From Buttiauxella gaviniae ATCC 51604 (GTDB lineage: Bacteria; Pseudomonadota; Gammaproteobacteria; Enterobacterales; Enterobacteriaceae): a stretch of 64,000 nucleotides of DNA. A model generated the notes under the pieces. The model saw only the letters and a list, made by a program, of their open reading frames with translations, made no database searches and was not told the DNA's origin. The DNA lies in assembly GCF_001654835.1 (NCBI RefSeq), contig NZ_LXEP01000044.1, positions 159,565 through 223,564 of the forward strand, in the 5' to 3' direction. A program made the translations under genes and the position numbers. Positions 27,429-37,599 of the stretch are shown piece by piece (the first letter of the stretch is position 1; each line of letters starts with the position of its first letter).

Positions 27429-29042
27429 TTAACACGCCTCAAGTTTCCAGCTACCGTCGGTGATAGATAAGCGTTCTGTTAAGTTCAGGCTCTTCAGGAA
27501 CGTCTCATCGTGCGAAACAACCACCAATGCCCCTTGATAAGTCCGCAGCATTGTCTCTAGTGCCTGAATAGAAGGCAAATCCAGATGGTTGCTGGGTTCA
27601 TCGAGCAGCAATAGTTGTGGCACGGGGTCAGCGTACAACACACACGCCAGCGCAGCTTTCAGGCGCTCACCACCACTCAGGCATCCGCTGGCAATTTGGA
27701 TTTTGTGAGCATCCAGGCCCAACTGCGCAAGCCGCATGCGCAAATCAGCTTCACTGGCATTGCGGTTGGCTTCACGTATCTGCTTCAGAACTGAACGTTG
27801 CGGATCAAGGTTGTCGAGATGTTGATTAAGTAAGGTATGGCCATGTGGGATACGTAAAGCACCGCTTAATGGCTGAAGTTTGCCAGATAGTACGTTTAAA
27901 AGTGTCGATTTTCCGCAGCCGTTACATCCAACGATACCGATGTGTTGCTGAGCGTATATCGACAGGTTCAATGGTGAAGAAAAAGCTGTCACGAAAGGCA
28001 GTTGTATCTGATTTAGCTCTGCAACCAGACGCCGTGAAGGAGAGTTCACAGCAAGCGAATGCACAACGATTTCAGCATTATCTTCAACGCGCGTTGCCGC
28101 TTCATGCACGCGTTGATCAAGTAATTCCTGAGCGGCGAGATGGAGTTGGTTTAATTTACCGACCGACGATTCACTGCGTTGCTTTTGTCCGCCCAGCAAA
28201 ATTTTAGCCTGATTAGCTTCTCGCCCCTGGCGATGACCACGCGATTGCCGTTTCTCTAAACGTTCCTTCTGATCCTGAAGGTTCTTCTGTTCGCGCTGGC
28301 GTTCACGTTTTCTCTGTTCCAGCAGCTGAAGTGCGCTTTGTGTTTCTTGCGTTTTTTGCTGGGCGTAAAACGAGTAATTGCCGCCATAATTGTTCAAGCC
28401 GATGGAAGAAAGCTCAACAATCCGCTGCATCGATTCCAACAATTCTCGGTCATGGCTTACCACCAATAGCCCGGCAGGCCAGCGTTGTAACTGAGCAATC
28501 AATGCAAGACGGTTTGCTCTATCAAGGTGGTTACTGGGTTCATCGAGAATCAAAAAATCGGCCTGTGAAAGCAAGGCCCCTATGAGTGACACGCGCATGG
28601 CTTCGCCGCCACTCAACTGGCTGACAGGTGTTGATGGCGCAAGATGCCCCAGTTCACACCGCTCTAACTCAATGTCCAAACGCTGGCGTATATCCCACTG
28701 CTGGCCGACCAATTCAAAATCTGCCATTGAGACACTCCCCATTTCGATGCGCTCAAGTGCGCCAATAATGGATTGAATCCCTGCGAGTTCTGCAACGGTC
28801 ATTTCTGCCTGATAGTGGGTTTGCTGAGCCAGATAATACGCAACGCCGGAACAGTTACATCTGCCCGATGAAGGAGGGATTATCCCGGCCAGAATTTGCG
28901 AGAGAACGCTTTTACCCACACCGTTTCGCCCAACAAGGCCGGTATGACGTGAGTCGAAAGATTCATTGAGTTGTGAGAACAGCGTTGTGCCGTCAGGTAA
29001 TACAAAAGATACGCTTTCAAGCGTAATGAATGAATTCGTCAT
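27429..29042 (-). CDS. ABC-F family ATPase
   Basis: This 537-residue soluble protein has two ABC domains. Domain 1 has Walker A GRNGVGKS, signature LSGGEAMR and FLILDEPSNHLD; domain 2 has GCNGCGKS, LSGGERLK and LLLLDEPSNHLD. A charged linker (about residues 225-300, very rich in Gln, Arg and Glu) separates them. There is no membrane domain, so it is an ABC-F protein, a group that acts on ribosomes. It is unlike Uup, EttA or YbiT in detail. Whether it protects ribosomes from an antibiotic cannot be told from sequence. Confidence 0.85.
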   Translation of the reverse strand: MTNSFITLESVSFVLPDGTTLFSQLNESFDSRHTGLVGRNGVGKSVLSQILAGIIPPSSGRCNCSGVAYYLAQQTHYQAEMTVAELAGIQSIIGALERIEMGSVSMADFELVGQQWDIRQRLDIELERCELGHLAPSTPVSQLSGGEAMRVSLIGALLSQADFLILDEPSNHLDRANRLALIAQLQRWPAGLLVVSHDRELLESMQRIVELSSIGLNNYGGNYSFYAQQKTQETQSALQLLEQRKRERQREQKNLQDQKERLEKRQSRGHRQGREANQAKILLGGQKQRSESSVGKLNQLHLAAQELLDQRVHEAATRVEDNAEIVVHSLAVNSPSRRLVAELNQIQLPFVTAFSSPLNLSIYAQQHIGIVGCNGCGKSTLLNVLSGKLQPLSGALRIPHGHTLLNQHLDNLDPQRSVLKQIREANRNASEADLRMRLAQLGLDAHKIQIASGCLSGGERLKAALACVLYADPVPQLLLLDEPSNHLDLPSIQALETMLRTYQGALVVVSHDETFLKSLNLTERLSITDGSWKLEAC

Positions 29043-29247
29043 GTAACTACTCCATAGATGCCAGAAACTGGCCCGATAAGTCGGGACTAGTAAATTGGCC
29101 GTCAGATAGACGGCAGCATCAATGGCGCATTGGACGAATACCTATAAAGAAGAAATGATTATAGACATTTTAAATAGGGTATGAAAAAAGTAAAGGTTCG
29201 GGTGAATACGTGATTCAGGTAAATTCGCGCAAATGGGGAGTGAAGTG

Positions 29248-29379
29248 ATGAAAGTTAGATTGGCAACGCCTGCAGAGGCAGAAGAGTGCTGGAATATCAG
29301 AAATCAAGCTATAGAGGCTATTTTTACCTCGCCCGATTATTTAGGCAAAGGGTTTGCCGGGCTTATTCTGAGACTGTAA
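29248..29379 (+). pseudogene. GNAT acetyltransferase remnant with internal deletion
   Basis: The 43-codon frame starts normally (GGGGAGTGAAGTG before the ATG). Its first part (MKVRLATPAEAEECWNIRNQ) is the N-terminus of a GNAT enzyme, and it then jumps to SPDYLGKGFAGLILRL, which resembles the acetyl-CoA loop about 70 residues further along in the family. The middle and the entire C-terminal part are missing. It runs straight into the left end of the IS256-type element at about 29371, which probably caused or followed the damage. Confidence 0.65.
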
Positions 29380-30345
29380 TTAAAATTGTGTAATTGCCTG
29401 TTTTTGATATGTTCACTCCAGTAACGGAGACAGGCAAATTATGGACGAAAAGAAACTCAAAGCCCTTGCGGCTGAACTGGCTAAAGGCCTTAAAACCGAA
29501 GCCGATCTCAATGCGTTTTCTCGTATACTCACGAAATTAACCGTCGAAACAGCGCTCAATGCAGAGCTGACTGACCACCTCGGACACGAGAAAAACGCCC
29601 CAAAATCAGGCTAAAATACCCGCAACGGCTATTCATCCAAAACGCTGTTGTGCGACGATGGCGAGATCGAACTGAGCACACCTCGCGATCGTGAAAACAC
29701 CTTCGAGCCTCAGCTGATAAAGAAAAATCAGACGCGCATCACGCAGATGGATAGCCAGATTTTGTCCCTGTACGCCAAAGGCATGACGACCCGTGAAATC
29801 GTCGCCAAGTTCAAGGAAATGTACGATGCGGACGTGTCTCCCACGCTGATATCTAAAGTCACTGATGCGGTTAAAGAACAGGTAACAGAGTGGCAAAATC
29901 GACCTCTGGATGCACTGTGACTGTATCGTGGTTAAAGTTCGTCACGGCGGCAGCGTGATTAACAAAGCCGTATTCCTCGCTCTGGGCATTAATACCAAAG
30001 GCCAGAAAGAATTGTTGGGCATGTGGCTGGCAGAAAACGAAGGGGCAAAGTTCTGGCTCAGTGTGCTGACAGAGCTGAAAAACCGGGGTCTTCAGGATAT
30101 TATGATTGCCTGCGTGGACGGCCTGAAGGGCTTCCCGGATGCGATAAACAGCGTTTATCCTCAGACGCACATCCAGTTGTGCATCATCCATATGGTGCGC
30201 AACAGCCTGAAATACGTGTCGTGGAAGGATTACAAAGCCGTCACTGGCGGGTTGAAAACGGTGTATCAGGCTCCGACAGAGGAAGCCTCCCTGATGGCGC
30301 TGGATGCATTCGCAGACGTCTGGGCCGACAAGTACCCAGGCGCAT
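29371..30345 (+). mobile_element. Decayed IS256-family insertion sequence
   Basis: The left end begins about 29371 with GAGACTGTAATTAAAATTG, typical for IS256-group termini in enterobacteria. A transposase remnant follows. The right third of the element and its terminal repeat are missing: similarity stops near 30345, and unrelated sequence continues to the LysR gene. The element cannot move on its own. Confidence 0.75.
29441..30345 (+). pseudogene. IS256-family (mutator-type) transposase remnant
   Basis: The frame starts MDEKKLKALAAELAKGLK and has three lesions. An in-frame TAA lies at 29612 after KNAPKSG. A deletion of about 20 bases sits around 29913-29920, where PLDALYPIV is expected and the frame shifts into CIVVKVRHGG. 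The protein is also lost after WADKYPGAS, which removes about the last 110 residues including the catalytic glutamate. Intervening parts (TRNGYSSKTLL, YAKGMTTREIVAKF, GLQDIMIACVDGLKGFPDAI) are well conserved, so decay is fairly recent. Confidence 0.8.
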
Positions 30346-30466
30346 CGCAGCACCACCGAGGGGGGAAGCAAGGGAAAGCGCGAGCCGGTATTTATTATTT
30401 TCCTGCTGTGGGCTGCATGTGATTAAAATGAAACGTTAGGTAGTATCAAAATAATTACAGTACAAC

Positions 30467-31387
30467 CTAGCACTCATTGTAATGTTGTTTCAAATACTCA
30501 TATATTTCCTGATACAGCGCTTTATTTATGGAGGATTTGTTGAAATACATACACTCTTCAATGACGGGAAGCTCAAGGTTAGACGTGAGGGATTTAAGAT
30601 TGAATACGTTCTGAAATTTATTGAAATACCACTCTGGCATCATCGCTAAAGAACATGACACAGACAAATGAGAGCTGATAGTGAATATAGACTTAGCCAC
30701 TAAAGAGTTCATAGTATCTTCATAAAAATTAGGATTAAGCGCTCTCATTTTCATGACTTCTGGTGTGTCAGAAAATAACAAAGCTACTTTTTCAGGGGCA
30801 TCAACTCCATGATTATAACTGTCTTTCAGGCGGGGGTGGTTTTTACTGCAAACCAACACGCTTTTATCTCTGCCAATGTGAAAATGTTCTCTGGAATGTC
30901 CCATATCTGATTTCATACCCAAAGCAATATCAACTTTTTTTAAAGACAGTCTGTCACTAAACATTGAACGGGTAGCGAAATGATTGATGCTAACAATTTC
31001 ACATTCAATATTTTTTTGGTTTAGGAATTCAGTAACCAAAGGTACATATTTCATTGAAAAGTAGGGCGTACTTTCAATAATTAGCTTAGTCTTATTTGTT
31101 TTACCTAAATTGTTTATAACATATTGCAATTCATGGAGGCTATCCTTCGTCTCTGCATACAGTTGTTCTGCGAACGTTGTAGAACTTATTTTCTGACCAT
31201 CCCGTACAAACAACGGGTCATCAAATAATACTCTCAGTCGCTGCAAGGACTGACTTATGTTTGAGGGACTACAATTGAGCAGTGAAGCAGCAAGCTTTAC
31301 GCTACCGGTGTGATACACAGCGTCAAATGCAACTAGCAGATTTAACTGATTTTTATAATTTTTTTTTGAAAAATCATCTTTATTCAT
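30467..31387 (-). CDS. LysR-family regulator next to the fimbrial operon
   Basis: The ATG at 31387 (MNKDDFSKKNYKNQLNLL) is preferred because the frame upstream to 31489 encodes a hydrophobic stretch atypical of LysR proteins. The 306-residue product has a LysR helix-turn-helix (AFDAVYHTGSVKLAASLLNCSPSNISQSLQRL) and an effector domain. Base composition is AT-rich like the fimbrial operon and unlike the conserved flanks, which indicates transfer as one unit. Divergent position makes it a probable fimbrial regulator. The ligand is unknown. Confidence 0.8.
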   Translation of the reverse strand: MNKDDFSKKNYKNQLNLLVAFDAVYHTGSVKLAASLLNCSPSNISQSLQRLRVLFDDPLFVRDGQKISSTTFAEQLYAETKDSLHELQYVINNLGKTNKTKLIIESTPYFSMKYVPLVTEFLNQKNIECEIVSINHFATRSMFSDRLSLKKVDIALGMKSDMGHSREHFHIGRDKSVLVCSKNHPRLKDSYNHGVDAPEKVALLFSDTPEVMKMRALNPNFYEDTMNSLVAKSIFTISSHLSVSCSLAMMPEWYFNKFQNVFNLKSLTSNLELPVIEECMYFNKSSINKALYQEIYEYLKQHYNEC

Positions 31388-32057
31388 AAGTATGTCCACT
31401 ATCACCTTTGTTGAAAATACAATAATGAAAAGCCAGAACTGGTTAATGAGCACTCGTTTCCGGCAACTTACACTCCTACAACAGATCAAAAAAAAGGTTT
31501 TGCAGTCGATACGGAAAAACTCATGAGTGGGGAAATTTTTTCACGTGTCTATTTAATAGATTATGTTGCTGCGAACAAAAAATCAAATGAGTAGGTTGAT
31601 GACTGTGAGCACATGGTGTTAATACTCTAACAACTACTGAAAGCGAAATTTCAACTTAATGAAATTATTATCTTTAAGAGTGCTGAGAATATTTCTCAGA
31701 CATTAACTAAATGATACGAACGGCTTGCAGGAACTCTTAATGACAGTCTTAATTAAATTAATAAGATAAAGTGAATAATCAAAAAAAAACCACCAATGCA
31801 ATATTGCATGCTACTAATGAGAATTATTTAGTGATATGTGCTTTATTGGCGCCAAAAGGCGCTATAAAACACTGAGTGATCATTTTTTCACGGCTTCACT
31901 GTTTTATATTTAATTTTACTGCCACAGATAATTAGCATCTAATAGACACGACTAGCATATACCTTATTTTTTTATTCTATTGTCTAGTAATTTTATTTAC
32001 ATGTGAACTCGTCGTTAGTAAAACACTTATTAAAAATTTTATGAATGGAGCTATAAA
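31388..32057. other. AT-rich intergenic region between LysR gene and fimbrial operon
   Basis: About 670 bases without a credible gene. It is rich in A and T runs, which suggests H-NS binding and intrinsic bends. I looked for inverted repeats that could act as an invertible promoter and saw none. The fimbrial promoter must lie here, but no confident -35/-10 pair is visible. Confidence 0.6.
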
Positions 32058-32624
32058 ATGAAAAAATATCTTCTCGCAGGTGTGGTGTCTGTAATTTTAG
32101 GTACTTCATTGGCAAATGCTGCTGATGGAACAATTACCTTTAATGGCATGGTTACCGCAAGTGCATGTACAGCTATTACAGGGGTTTCAGCTAATGGTGC
32201 TGCGCCAAGTGCTAATGCAAACGTGAGTTTACCGAACATAACAGACAGTACCCTTAATGCTTTGACACCGGGATCTTACATTGGCCAGACAGGATTTAGC
32301 ATTCTCCTGACGGGTTGCCAGGCAGCAGCTCCGCTCGGAAATGTTCGCACCGCATTCACTGCTGCCGTTAGTCCGGCGAGCGATCCCTATGTGATGGGTA
32401 ATACCGCTGTAGGTGGTGATACAAACGTCGCAGTTGCAATTTTAACTCCTGGAGGGGCTCAAGTTGACCTTAATGGTGGCTCCCATCAGGATCCCGGTGC
32501 TGTATTACCAGCGACTTCAGGTCCAATAACCTTAAGTTATATGGCAGCCTATAAACCATTGACTAATACAGTTCTCGCCGGCCCGGTCACTGGTACAGCT
32601 GAGTATATTATTTCCTATTACTAA
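32058..32624 (+). CDS. Major fimbrial subunit (type-1-like pilin)
   Basis: This 188-residue pilin has a signal peptide (KKYLLAGVVSVILGTSLANA). The mature sequence starts ADGTITFNGMVTASACT, with the conserved first cysteine and its partner in LLTGCQAA, and the C-terminal beta-zipper motif ends in AEYIISYY with the penultimate tyrosine. GGAGC lies before the ATG. Subunits are assembled on the cell surface by donor-strand exchange. A strong terminator follows, so subunit mRNA should exceed that of the assembly genes. Confidence 0.88.
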   Translation: MKKYLLAGVVSVILGTSLANAADGTITFNGMVTASACTAITGVSANGAAPSANANVSLPNITDSTLNALTPGSYIGQTGFSILLTGCQAAAPLGNVRTAFTAAVSPASDPYVMGNTAVGGDTNVAVAILTPGGAQVDLNGGSHQDPGAVLPATSGPITLSYMAAYKPLTNTVLAGPVTGTAEYIISYY

Positions 32625-32654
32625 CAGTCATACTGGTTAATATCCAAGCAACAT

Positions 32655-32684
32655 AATACAGTGGGATTTCCCACTGTATTTTTT
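32655..32684 (+). terminator. Attenuating terminator after the major pilin gene
   Basis: A 12-base perfect inverted repeat (32655-32666 with 32669-32680; core ACAGTGGGA/TCCCACTGT) runs into six T residues. Partial read-through would adjust the subunit-to-usher ratio. Confidence 0.88.
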
Positions 32685-32809
32685 CAATCCTTTTAGTTCA
32701 TATAACCAACTGTTAACGCATGCGCGATTTTGGGCAATACAAACGCCCTTGCCACATTGTTATTGCGATAGTGAATAGGTTGAATATGGATGTTCACGTT
32801 GGTATTTTT

Positions 32810-35416
32810 ATGAAGAAATCGCCTCGTTCATTTCAAACCTTTCATTGTAAACCTTGGCTGTTATTTTTGGTCGCCACTCCTTTTATTTCTTCAGCTGTGC
32901 TTGCAGATACTGAATTTGAAAATGTGTTTCTTCATAAAGATAAAGCGGGTGCCACTCCCGAGGTTTTCCTTTACCGTAATAATGTCATGCCAGGTCTGAA
33001 AAAAGTTGATATTTACCTTAATGATAAATTAGTTGACCAGTTTTCTATACATTTCATAGAGGATAAAAAAAGCAGAATAGTTACCCCTTGCCTGAGTTAT
33101 GAATTGCTCAACACCGTAGGTATTAAAACTTCATTATATCAGGGCTGGAAAGATACAGAAAAAACTTCAGATATAGGGGCCGAAAACACTGCTAAAGCCG
33201 GGACGGCTCAAAAATGCGAAGATGTCGAGGCACATATACCTTCTGCCAAGGTCGTATACGACGACACATTACAAATTCTGTCAATAACGGTTCCACAAGA
33301 AGCCATTGATAGTCAAAGATTTACGATGATTTCCCCTAAAGAGTGGGATAACGGCACTCCCAGCCTTCGGACGAGCTACAGCGGATATTTTTATCGTTCA
33401 AAGCTTAAAGGCATGGAGACCGGTGACGACCGTGAAGAAGATAGCTCGAGTCAAAGCAGCTATGTCAGCCTCAATAGTATAGCGAGTGTTGGGCCATGGC
33501 GTTTTTATAGTATTGATTCTTTCAGTAAGGATCCTGAACAAGGCTGGGAATCCAACCACGACCGTCTGTATCTTGCCCGCGATATTGCCCTGCTGCGCAG
33601 TAAAATGTCTGTAGGGGACCTCTACACTTACACCCCCAGTAATATTATGGGAACTGTCCCCCTTCGCGGGGTCACGTTGGGTACCAGCGACCGGATGATG
33701 CTGGACAATCAGTTCAGCTATGCGCCGGTGATACGAGGCATCGCTCGTACTAATGCACGCTTAGTGGTGAGACAAAAAAATAATATTGTTTACAGCACCA
33801 CTTTAACCCCCGGTCCTTTTAAAATTGACGATCTCTATAGTGCCCAGGTTGGGGCTGATTTAAATGTGACGGTTGAAGAAGCTGATGGGAGTAAACAAGT
33901 TTTCAGCGTGCCATACACTTCGCTGCCAAATTTAATCCGTCCGGGTGCAATGCGATATAACTTGGCTGCTGGTCAATACCGTGCTGATGGTCAACCCGGT
34001 GAGAAACCGATGGTGGGCAGCGGCAGTATAGAATATGGCTTCGAATCGTTTACGCTTAATAATACGGTACTCGCGTCTGACAAATATCAGTCCATTGCAG
34101 TGGGTGCCGCATGGAACGTAGGCACAATTGGTGCCTTCTCATTCGATTTTGCACAAGCGCGATATCAAGATACCTGGGATACGAATAAAACTGTCAACGG
34201 CAGTGCGATCCGTATGCTTTACGCGAAACAATTTGATTCCACGGATACGGGTTTGCAGATCCTCGGCTATCAATATCGCTCAAAAGATTTCCTCGATTTT
34301 TCAGAGTTTGTTGATCACAGTAATTATCAAGACATCGATGGTTATGAATACGGCGAGGAGCAATGGGATCGTCGCCGCCGTAGCCGAATTGAAATGAGTG
34401 TGAACCAGGGATTGCAGGGCAATAGCAGCCTTTATTTTTCACTTAGTCAGGACCGATTTTACCAAAACAGTGATAAATCCACATCAATGTCGGGTGGCTT
34501 TGGCACTCAAATTGGTCACGCTAACGTCTCTGTTACTTATACTTACACCAAAGACACAGACTACGACGACAATCAAATTAGTCTGAGTATTAGCATGCCT
34601 CTGAATTGGGGTGAGCAACAAAGTAATTACAGTAGCTTGAGTTACGGTTTGTCGCGCAACAAGGACAATGATTACAGCCAATCGCTGAACTATTCAGCGA
34701 GCGCTTTGGATAATCGCCTCAATTATTCTGCGAATGTTCAGCAAGATGCTCAAAAGAAATTCAGTGAAGCCGCATCGATCGGCTATAACGCAAATGCAGC
34801 AAGTTTAACAGGTTCAGCCAGCCACAGTGACTATAATGACCAGGTGTCAGCCGGGATCAGTGGTGGTGTTGTGTTGTACAAAGGTGGGGTTATTTTATCG
34901 CAAAGTCTTGGCGACACAATCGGTATTGTTGAAACCCCGGGCGCGAGCGGTATAGGTGTTTCAAGCAACAGCAGTGTACATACTGACCGTTGGGGCCGGG
35001 CAATTGTTACCTATCTTAGCCCCTACAGATATAACACCATCAATCTTGATACCACCCAAACTGAAGGCGTGGAGCTTAAAGAGAGCACCCGCAAAGTGGT
35101 TCCGACTGAAGGTGCCGCGGTACTGCTACGTTTTGCTACCCGTGTCGGTCGCCGTGCCATGGCGGTGGTTCAAAGTACTAAAAATATTCCTCTTGGTGCA
35201 GTCGCGCATGTTAAAGGCGAAAAAGAGGAGGCAGGTATTGTGGGCAACAACGGCCTCACCTATCTAAGTGGCCTGGAAGCGACGCAAGACCAGCAGATCA
35301 ACGTAACCTGGGGCGATTCTGCCGCACAGCAATGTAGTTTCATCCTGCCTGCGCAAACTGAAGCACAGCGTAAGCAGAATAACTGGTATCAGAAAGTCAC
35401 GGTTAACTGCCGTTAA
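32810..35416 (+). CDS. Fimbrial outer-membrane usher
   Basis: From the ATG at 32810 this 868-residue usher has a signal peptide (PWLLFLVATPFISSAVLA) and PapC_N, middle beta-barrel with plug, and C-terminal domains. Recognisable segments include ALLRSKMSVGDLYTYTPSNI, FKIDDLYSAQVGADLNVTV and TDRWGRAIVTYLSPYRYN, and the final CSFILPAQ cysteine. The in-frame start at 32720 adds a segment that is not signal-like. The usher gene precedes the chaperone gene here; many clusters have the reverse. It forms the pore for pilin secretion. Confidence 0.9.
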   Translation: MKKSPRSFQTFHCKPWLLFLVATPFISSAVLADTEFENVFLHKDKAGATPEVFLYRNNVMPGLKKVDIYLNDKLVDQFSIHFIEDKKSRIVTPCLSYELLNTVGIKTSLYQGWKDTEKTSDIGAENTAKAGTAQKCEDVEAHIPSAKVVYDDTLQILSITVPQEAIDSQRFTMISPKEWDNGTPSLRTSYSGYFYRSKLKGMETGDDREEDSSSQSSYVSLNSIASVGPWRFYSIDSFSKDPEQGWESNHDRLYLARDIALLRSKMSVGDLYTYTPSNIMGTVPLRGVTLGTSDRMMLDNQFSYAPVIRGIARTNARLVVRQKNNIVYSTTLTPGPFKIDDLYSAQVGADLNVTVEEADGSKQVFSVPYTSLPNLIRPGAMRYNLAAGQYRADGQPGEKPMVGSGSIEYGFESFTLNNTVLASDKYQSIAVGAAWNVGTIGAFSFDFAQARYQDTWDTNKTVNGSAIRMLYAKQFDSTDTGLQILGYQYRSKDFLDFSEFVDHSNYQDIDGYEYGEEQWDRRRRSRIEMSVNQGLQGNSSLYFSLSQDRFYQNSDKSTSMSGGFGTQIGHANVSVTYTYTKDTDYDDNQISLSISMPLNWGEQQSNYSSLSYGLSRNKDNDYSQSLNYSASALDNRLNYSANVQQDAQKKFSEAASIGYNANAASLTGSASHSDYNDQVSAGISGGVVLYKGGVILSQSLGDTIGIVETPGASGIGVSSNSSVHTDRWGRAIVTYLSPYRYNTINLDTTQTEGVELKESTRKVVPTEGAAVLLRFATRVGRRAMAVVQSTKNIPLGAVAHVKGEKEEAGIVGNNGLTYLSGLEATQDQQINVTWGDSAAQQCSFILPAQTEAQRKQNNWYQKVTVNCR

Positions 35417-35445
35417 GTCACGCCATTTAAGCGTAAGGGTAATAT

Positions 35446-36159
35446 ATGAATATGTTTGTAAAATCCACACTGGCGGCATTGCTACTCTCCTCATTCTGTC
35501 TACCGGCTTACAGCGCCGTGCGCCCCCAGCTGACACGTATAGTGGCCTATGCCAGTGATAAAGAGACCCCGGTTGAGATTATCAATGAATCATCGGAAAG
35601 TTATATGGTGCAATCCTGGCTGGAAGATGTGAATGGTAAGGATGCCAATATCCCCCTGGTACTGACACCGCCCGTGTTACGACTCGATGGTCAAAAACAG
35701 GGTAAACTGCGTTTAGTCGTATTACCCGCAGAATTAACGCCAGATCGTGAATCGGTTTATTGGCTTTCAATTCAGGAAATACCGCCAAAAGCTAAAACAG
35801 AAGCAGACAATAAAGTGGTTATTGCCATCCGAAGCCGCCTGAAAGTATTTGTGCGTCCTCAAGGACTTAATGCTAAAGGCGCACGTGAAGCGATCAATAG
35901 CCTGACCTGGACCGTGGAACATGACGGTACGACAACATGGCTCACAGCGAATAATCCATCCGCCTATTACATCAGCTTCGGCAAGTTGATGGTAAATGGT
36001 TCCATGCTTGATGACAAATATAAGATGCCGGCACCAAAGGGAAGCCAGCGCTACGCTATACCCAAAGCAATGACGGGGAAAAAGGCGACGATCACCTACA
36101 GCGCAATGAGTGACTATGGTGGTGCAGGCGAAGATTTAAAGACGGAAGTGCAATTGTGA
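35446..36159 (+). CDS. Periplasmic fimbrial chaperone (PapD-like)
   Basis: This 237-residue protein has a signal peptide (AALLLSSFCLPAYSA) and two Ig-like domains. The G1 strand FGS-type region is seen in NKVVIAIRSRLKVFVRPQGL, and the conserved proline-rich region is SVYWLSIQEIPPKAK. It delivers pilins to the usher by donating a strand. It starts 29 bases after the usher stop and is followed by the adhesin gene about 100 bases on. The family is certain; the fimbrial clade name is not. Confidence 0.9.
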   Translation: MNMFVKSTLAALLLSSFCLPAYSAVRPQLTRIVAYASDKETPVEIINESSESYMVQSWLEDVNGKDANIPLVLTPPVLRLDGQKQGKLRLVVLPAELTPDRESVYWLSIQEIPPKAKTEADNKVVIAIRSRLKVFVRPQGLNAKGAREAINSLTWTVEHDGTTTWLTANNPSAYYISFGKLMVNGSMLDDKYKMPAPKGSQRYAIPKAMTGKKATITYSAMSDYGGAGEDLKTEVQL

Positions 36160-36262
36160 GGTCAAGAGACCTCCTGCTTTCTCCTGAACTTGTTGCTCAT
36201 AAATAGGCTCGCAGTCCTAATTTCTCGTGCTATTCGTACTATTGTAGAGGTTAAATACCACC

Positions 36263-37585
36263 ATGATTTCGTTCGTAAATATTAAATTAGCTGACTGGCT
36301 TAGTCGAAATATGCATTTCGTGGCAATGAAGTGGCGTGTATGTTTTATTGTGGGAATGAGCGTTTATAGCGTGCAGGCTGGAGCTTCTGGTCATGAATCT
36401 ATTGACTATACTAATGGCAACCAAGCCGCAAGCGGTATTGATGCTGATACTCTTACTAGTCCATTTTCAGCCCCCAAAACACTCATAGTAGATAACAGTC
36501 TTCCTAACGGTACGGTTTTATACAGCTGGGATATGTACAAGTTTGACGTGTCTTTTTTATACAATTTCAGTGCTTTCTCTGGAAGTGGTGATGAGTCATT
36601 ATTAAAACTAGGTGATGGGTCCACAAGTAGACTATTAGAAACTAAGTTTATTGGGCCAGGGATAAGTCCGATACCCACTAACAATCCAGGGATCGGTGTT
36701 AAGTTATATGCTGTCTATTCCGATCAATCGCAGGCATGTAAAAATAACTGCATAAGTAGTCCCCTGGGAAATAGACTTTCTATGAAGATTGGTCCCGATG
36801 GTCAAAGCACAGCTTATAGAGCTTATGAATTAAACGACAGCTATTATGGATATGTTGCTTATGCAGCAGTGGAAATCATAGAGCCTTCAGGGAAGCATGC
36901 TTGGCAGCTTGAAACTAATCGTGGCCTATTATACTTGAGTGCTGAGTTAATTAAAACAGGTAATGTGGATTATAGCGCTGCAAGCACACCCATTGTATTT
37001 AATCAAGGTACCAACGTACAATATTCTATCAATTCGCTCGTTAAATTTTCTGGTTTTATAGGCAGTGTACTGGGGGGCGGGGGGATAAATATTATTAGAC
37101 CATCTTGCCAGTTAAAAACCAAAGATTACATAATTCCTATGTCAAACTGGATTGCCGTTGGGGTTGGCACGCGGGTACCTGGCAGGTCGCTTCCTGCTAA
37201 AGGGGAGGAAAAACCCGTAGACCTGAGTCTGGAATGCTCAGGTCAGGTACCCAACGTTCGTTTCAAGTTTGAAGACGCCGGGAGTTCTGTTTTGACAAGT
37301 AAAAACATCAGTTTATACGATTCATCAGGCGGAGCTAAAATTAATGGTCTTGAAATAGAAATGTTGTATAACGGGGCGCATATTGATGTAGATAATAGTA
37401 CAGAAACAAATGTTGGCACTCAGGGGGAAACAAAATCAACACCTGCTGATAAATCTATTTTTGATTCTGAAAGCACTGTAAAATTTACTGCGCGCTTTAT
37501 TCAAACAACCGATATCACTAAAAATGGAAATGCCTACGTAGGCCCTGTAACGGGAAAGGTGAATATGTGGATAACTTACGATTAA
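36263..37585 (+). CDS. Fimbrial tip adhesin-like protein
   Basis: This 440-residue protein has an N-terminal signal region (CFIVGMSVYSVQAGASG; earlier ATGs leave a long n-region, and 36326 is an alternative start). A unique domain of about 290 residues follows with a Cys pair (ACKNNC). The C-terminal pilin-like domain (SCQLKTKDYIIPMSNWIAVG, later SVKFTARFIQT and GKVNMWITYD) ends in YD, as in tip subunits. The two-domain layout fits a receptor-binding adhesin capping the fimbria. The receptor is unknown. Confidence 0.8.
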   Translation: MISFVNIKLADWLSRNMHFVAMKWRVCFIVGMSVYSVQAGASGHESIDYTNGNQAASGIDADTLTSPFSAPKTLIVDNSLPNGTVLYSWDMYKFDVSFLYNFSAFSGSGDESLLKLGDGSTSRLLETKFIGPGISPIPTNNPGIGVKLYAVYSDQSQACKNNCISSPLGNRLSMKIGPDGQSTAYRAYELNDSYYGYVAYAAVEIIEPSGKHAWQLETNRGLLYLSAELIKTGNVDYSAASTPIVFNQGTNVQYSINSLVKFSGFIGSVLGGGGINIIRPSCQLKTKDYIIPMSNWIAVGVGTRVPGRSLPAKGEEKPVDLSLECSGQVPNVRFKFEDAGSSVLTSKNISLYDSSGGAKINGLEIEMLYNGAHIDVDNSTETNVGTQGETKSTPADKSIFDSESTVKFTARFIQTTDITKNGNAYVGPVTGKVNMWITYD

Positions 37586-37599
37586 GGTGTGGGCCCGAA

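Noticed and set aside
31388..32057. An invertible fim-type promoter switch
   Set aside because: No inverted repeat pair flanking a promoter-sized segment and no recombinase gene are visible nearby.
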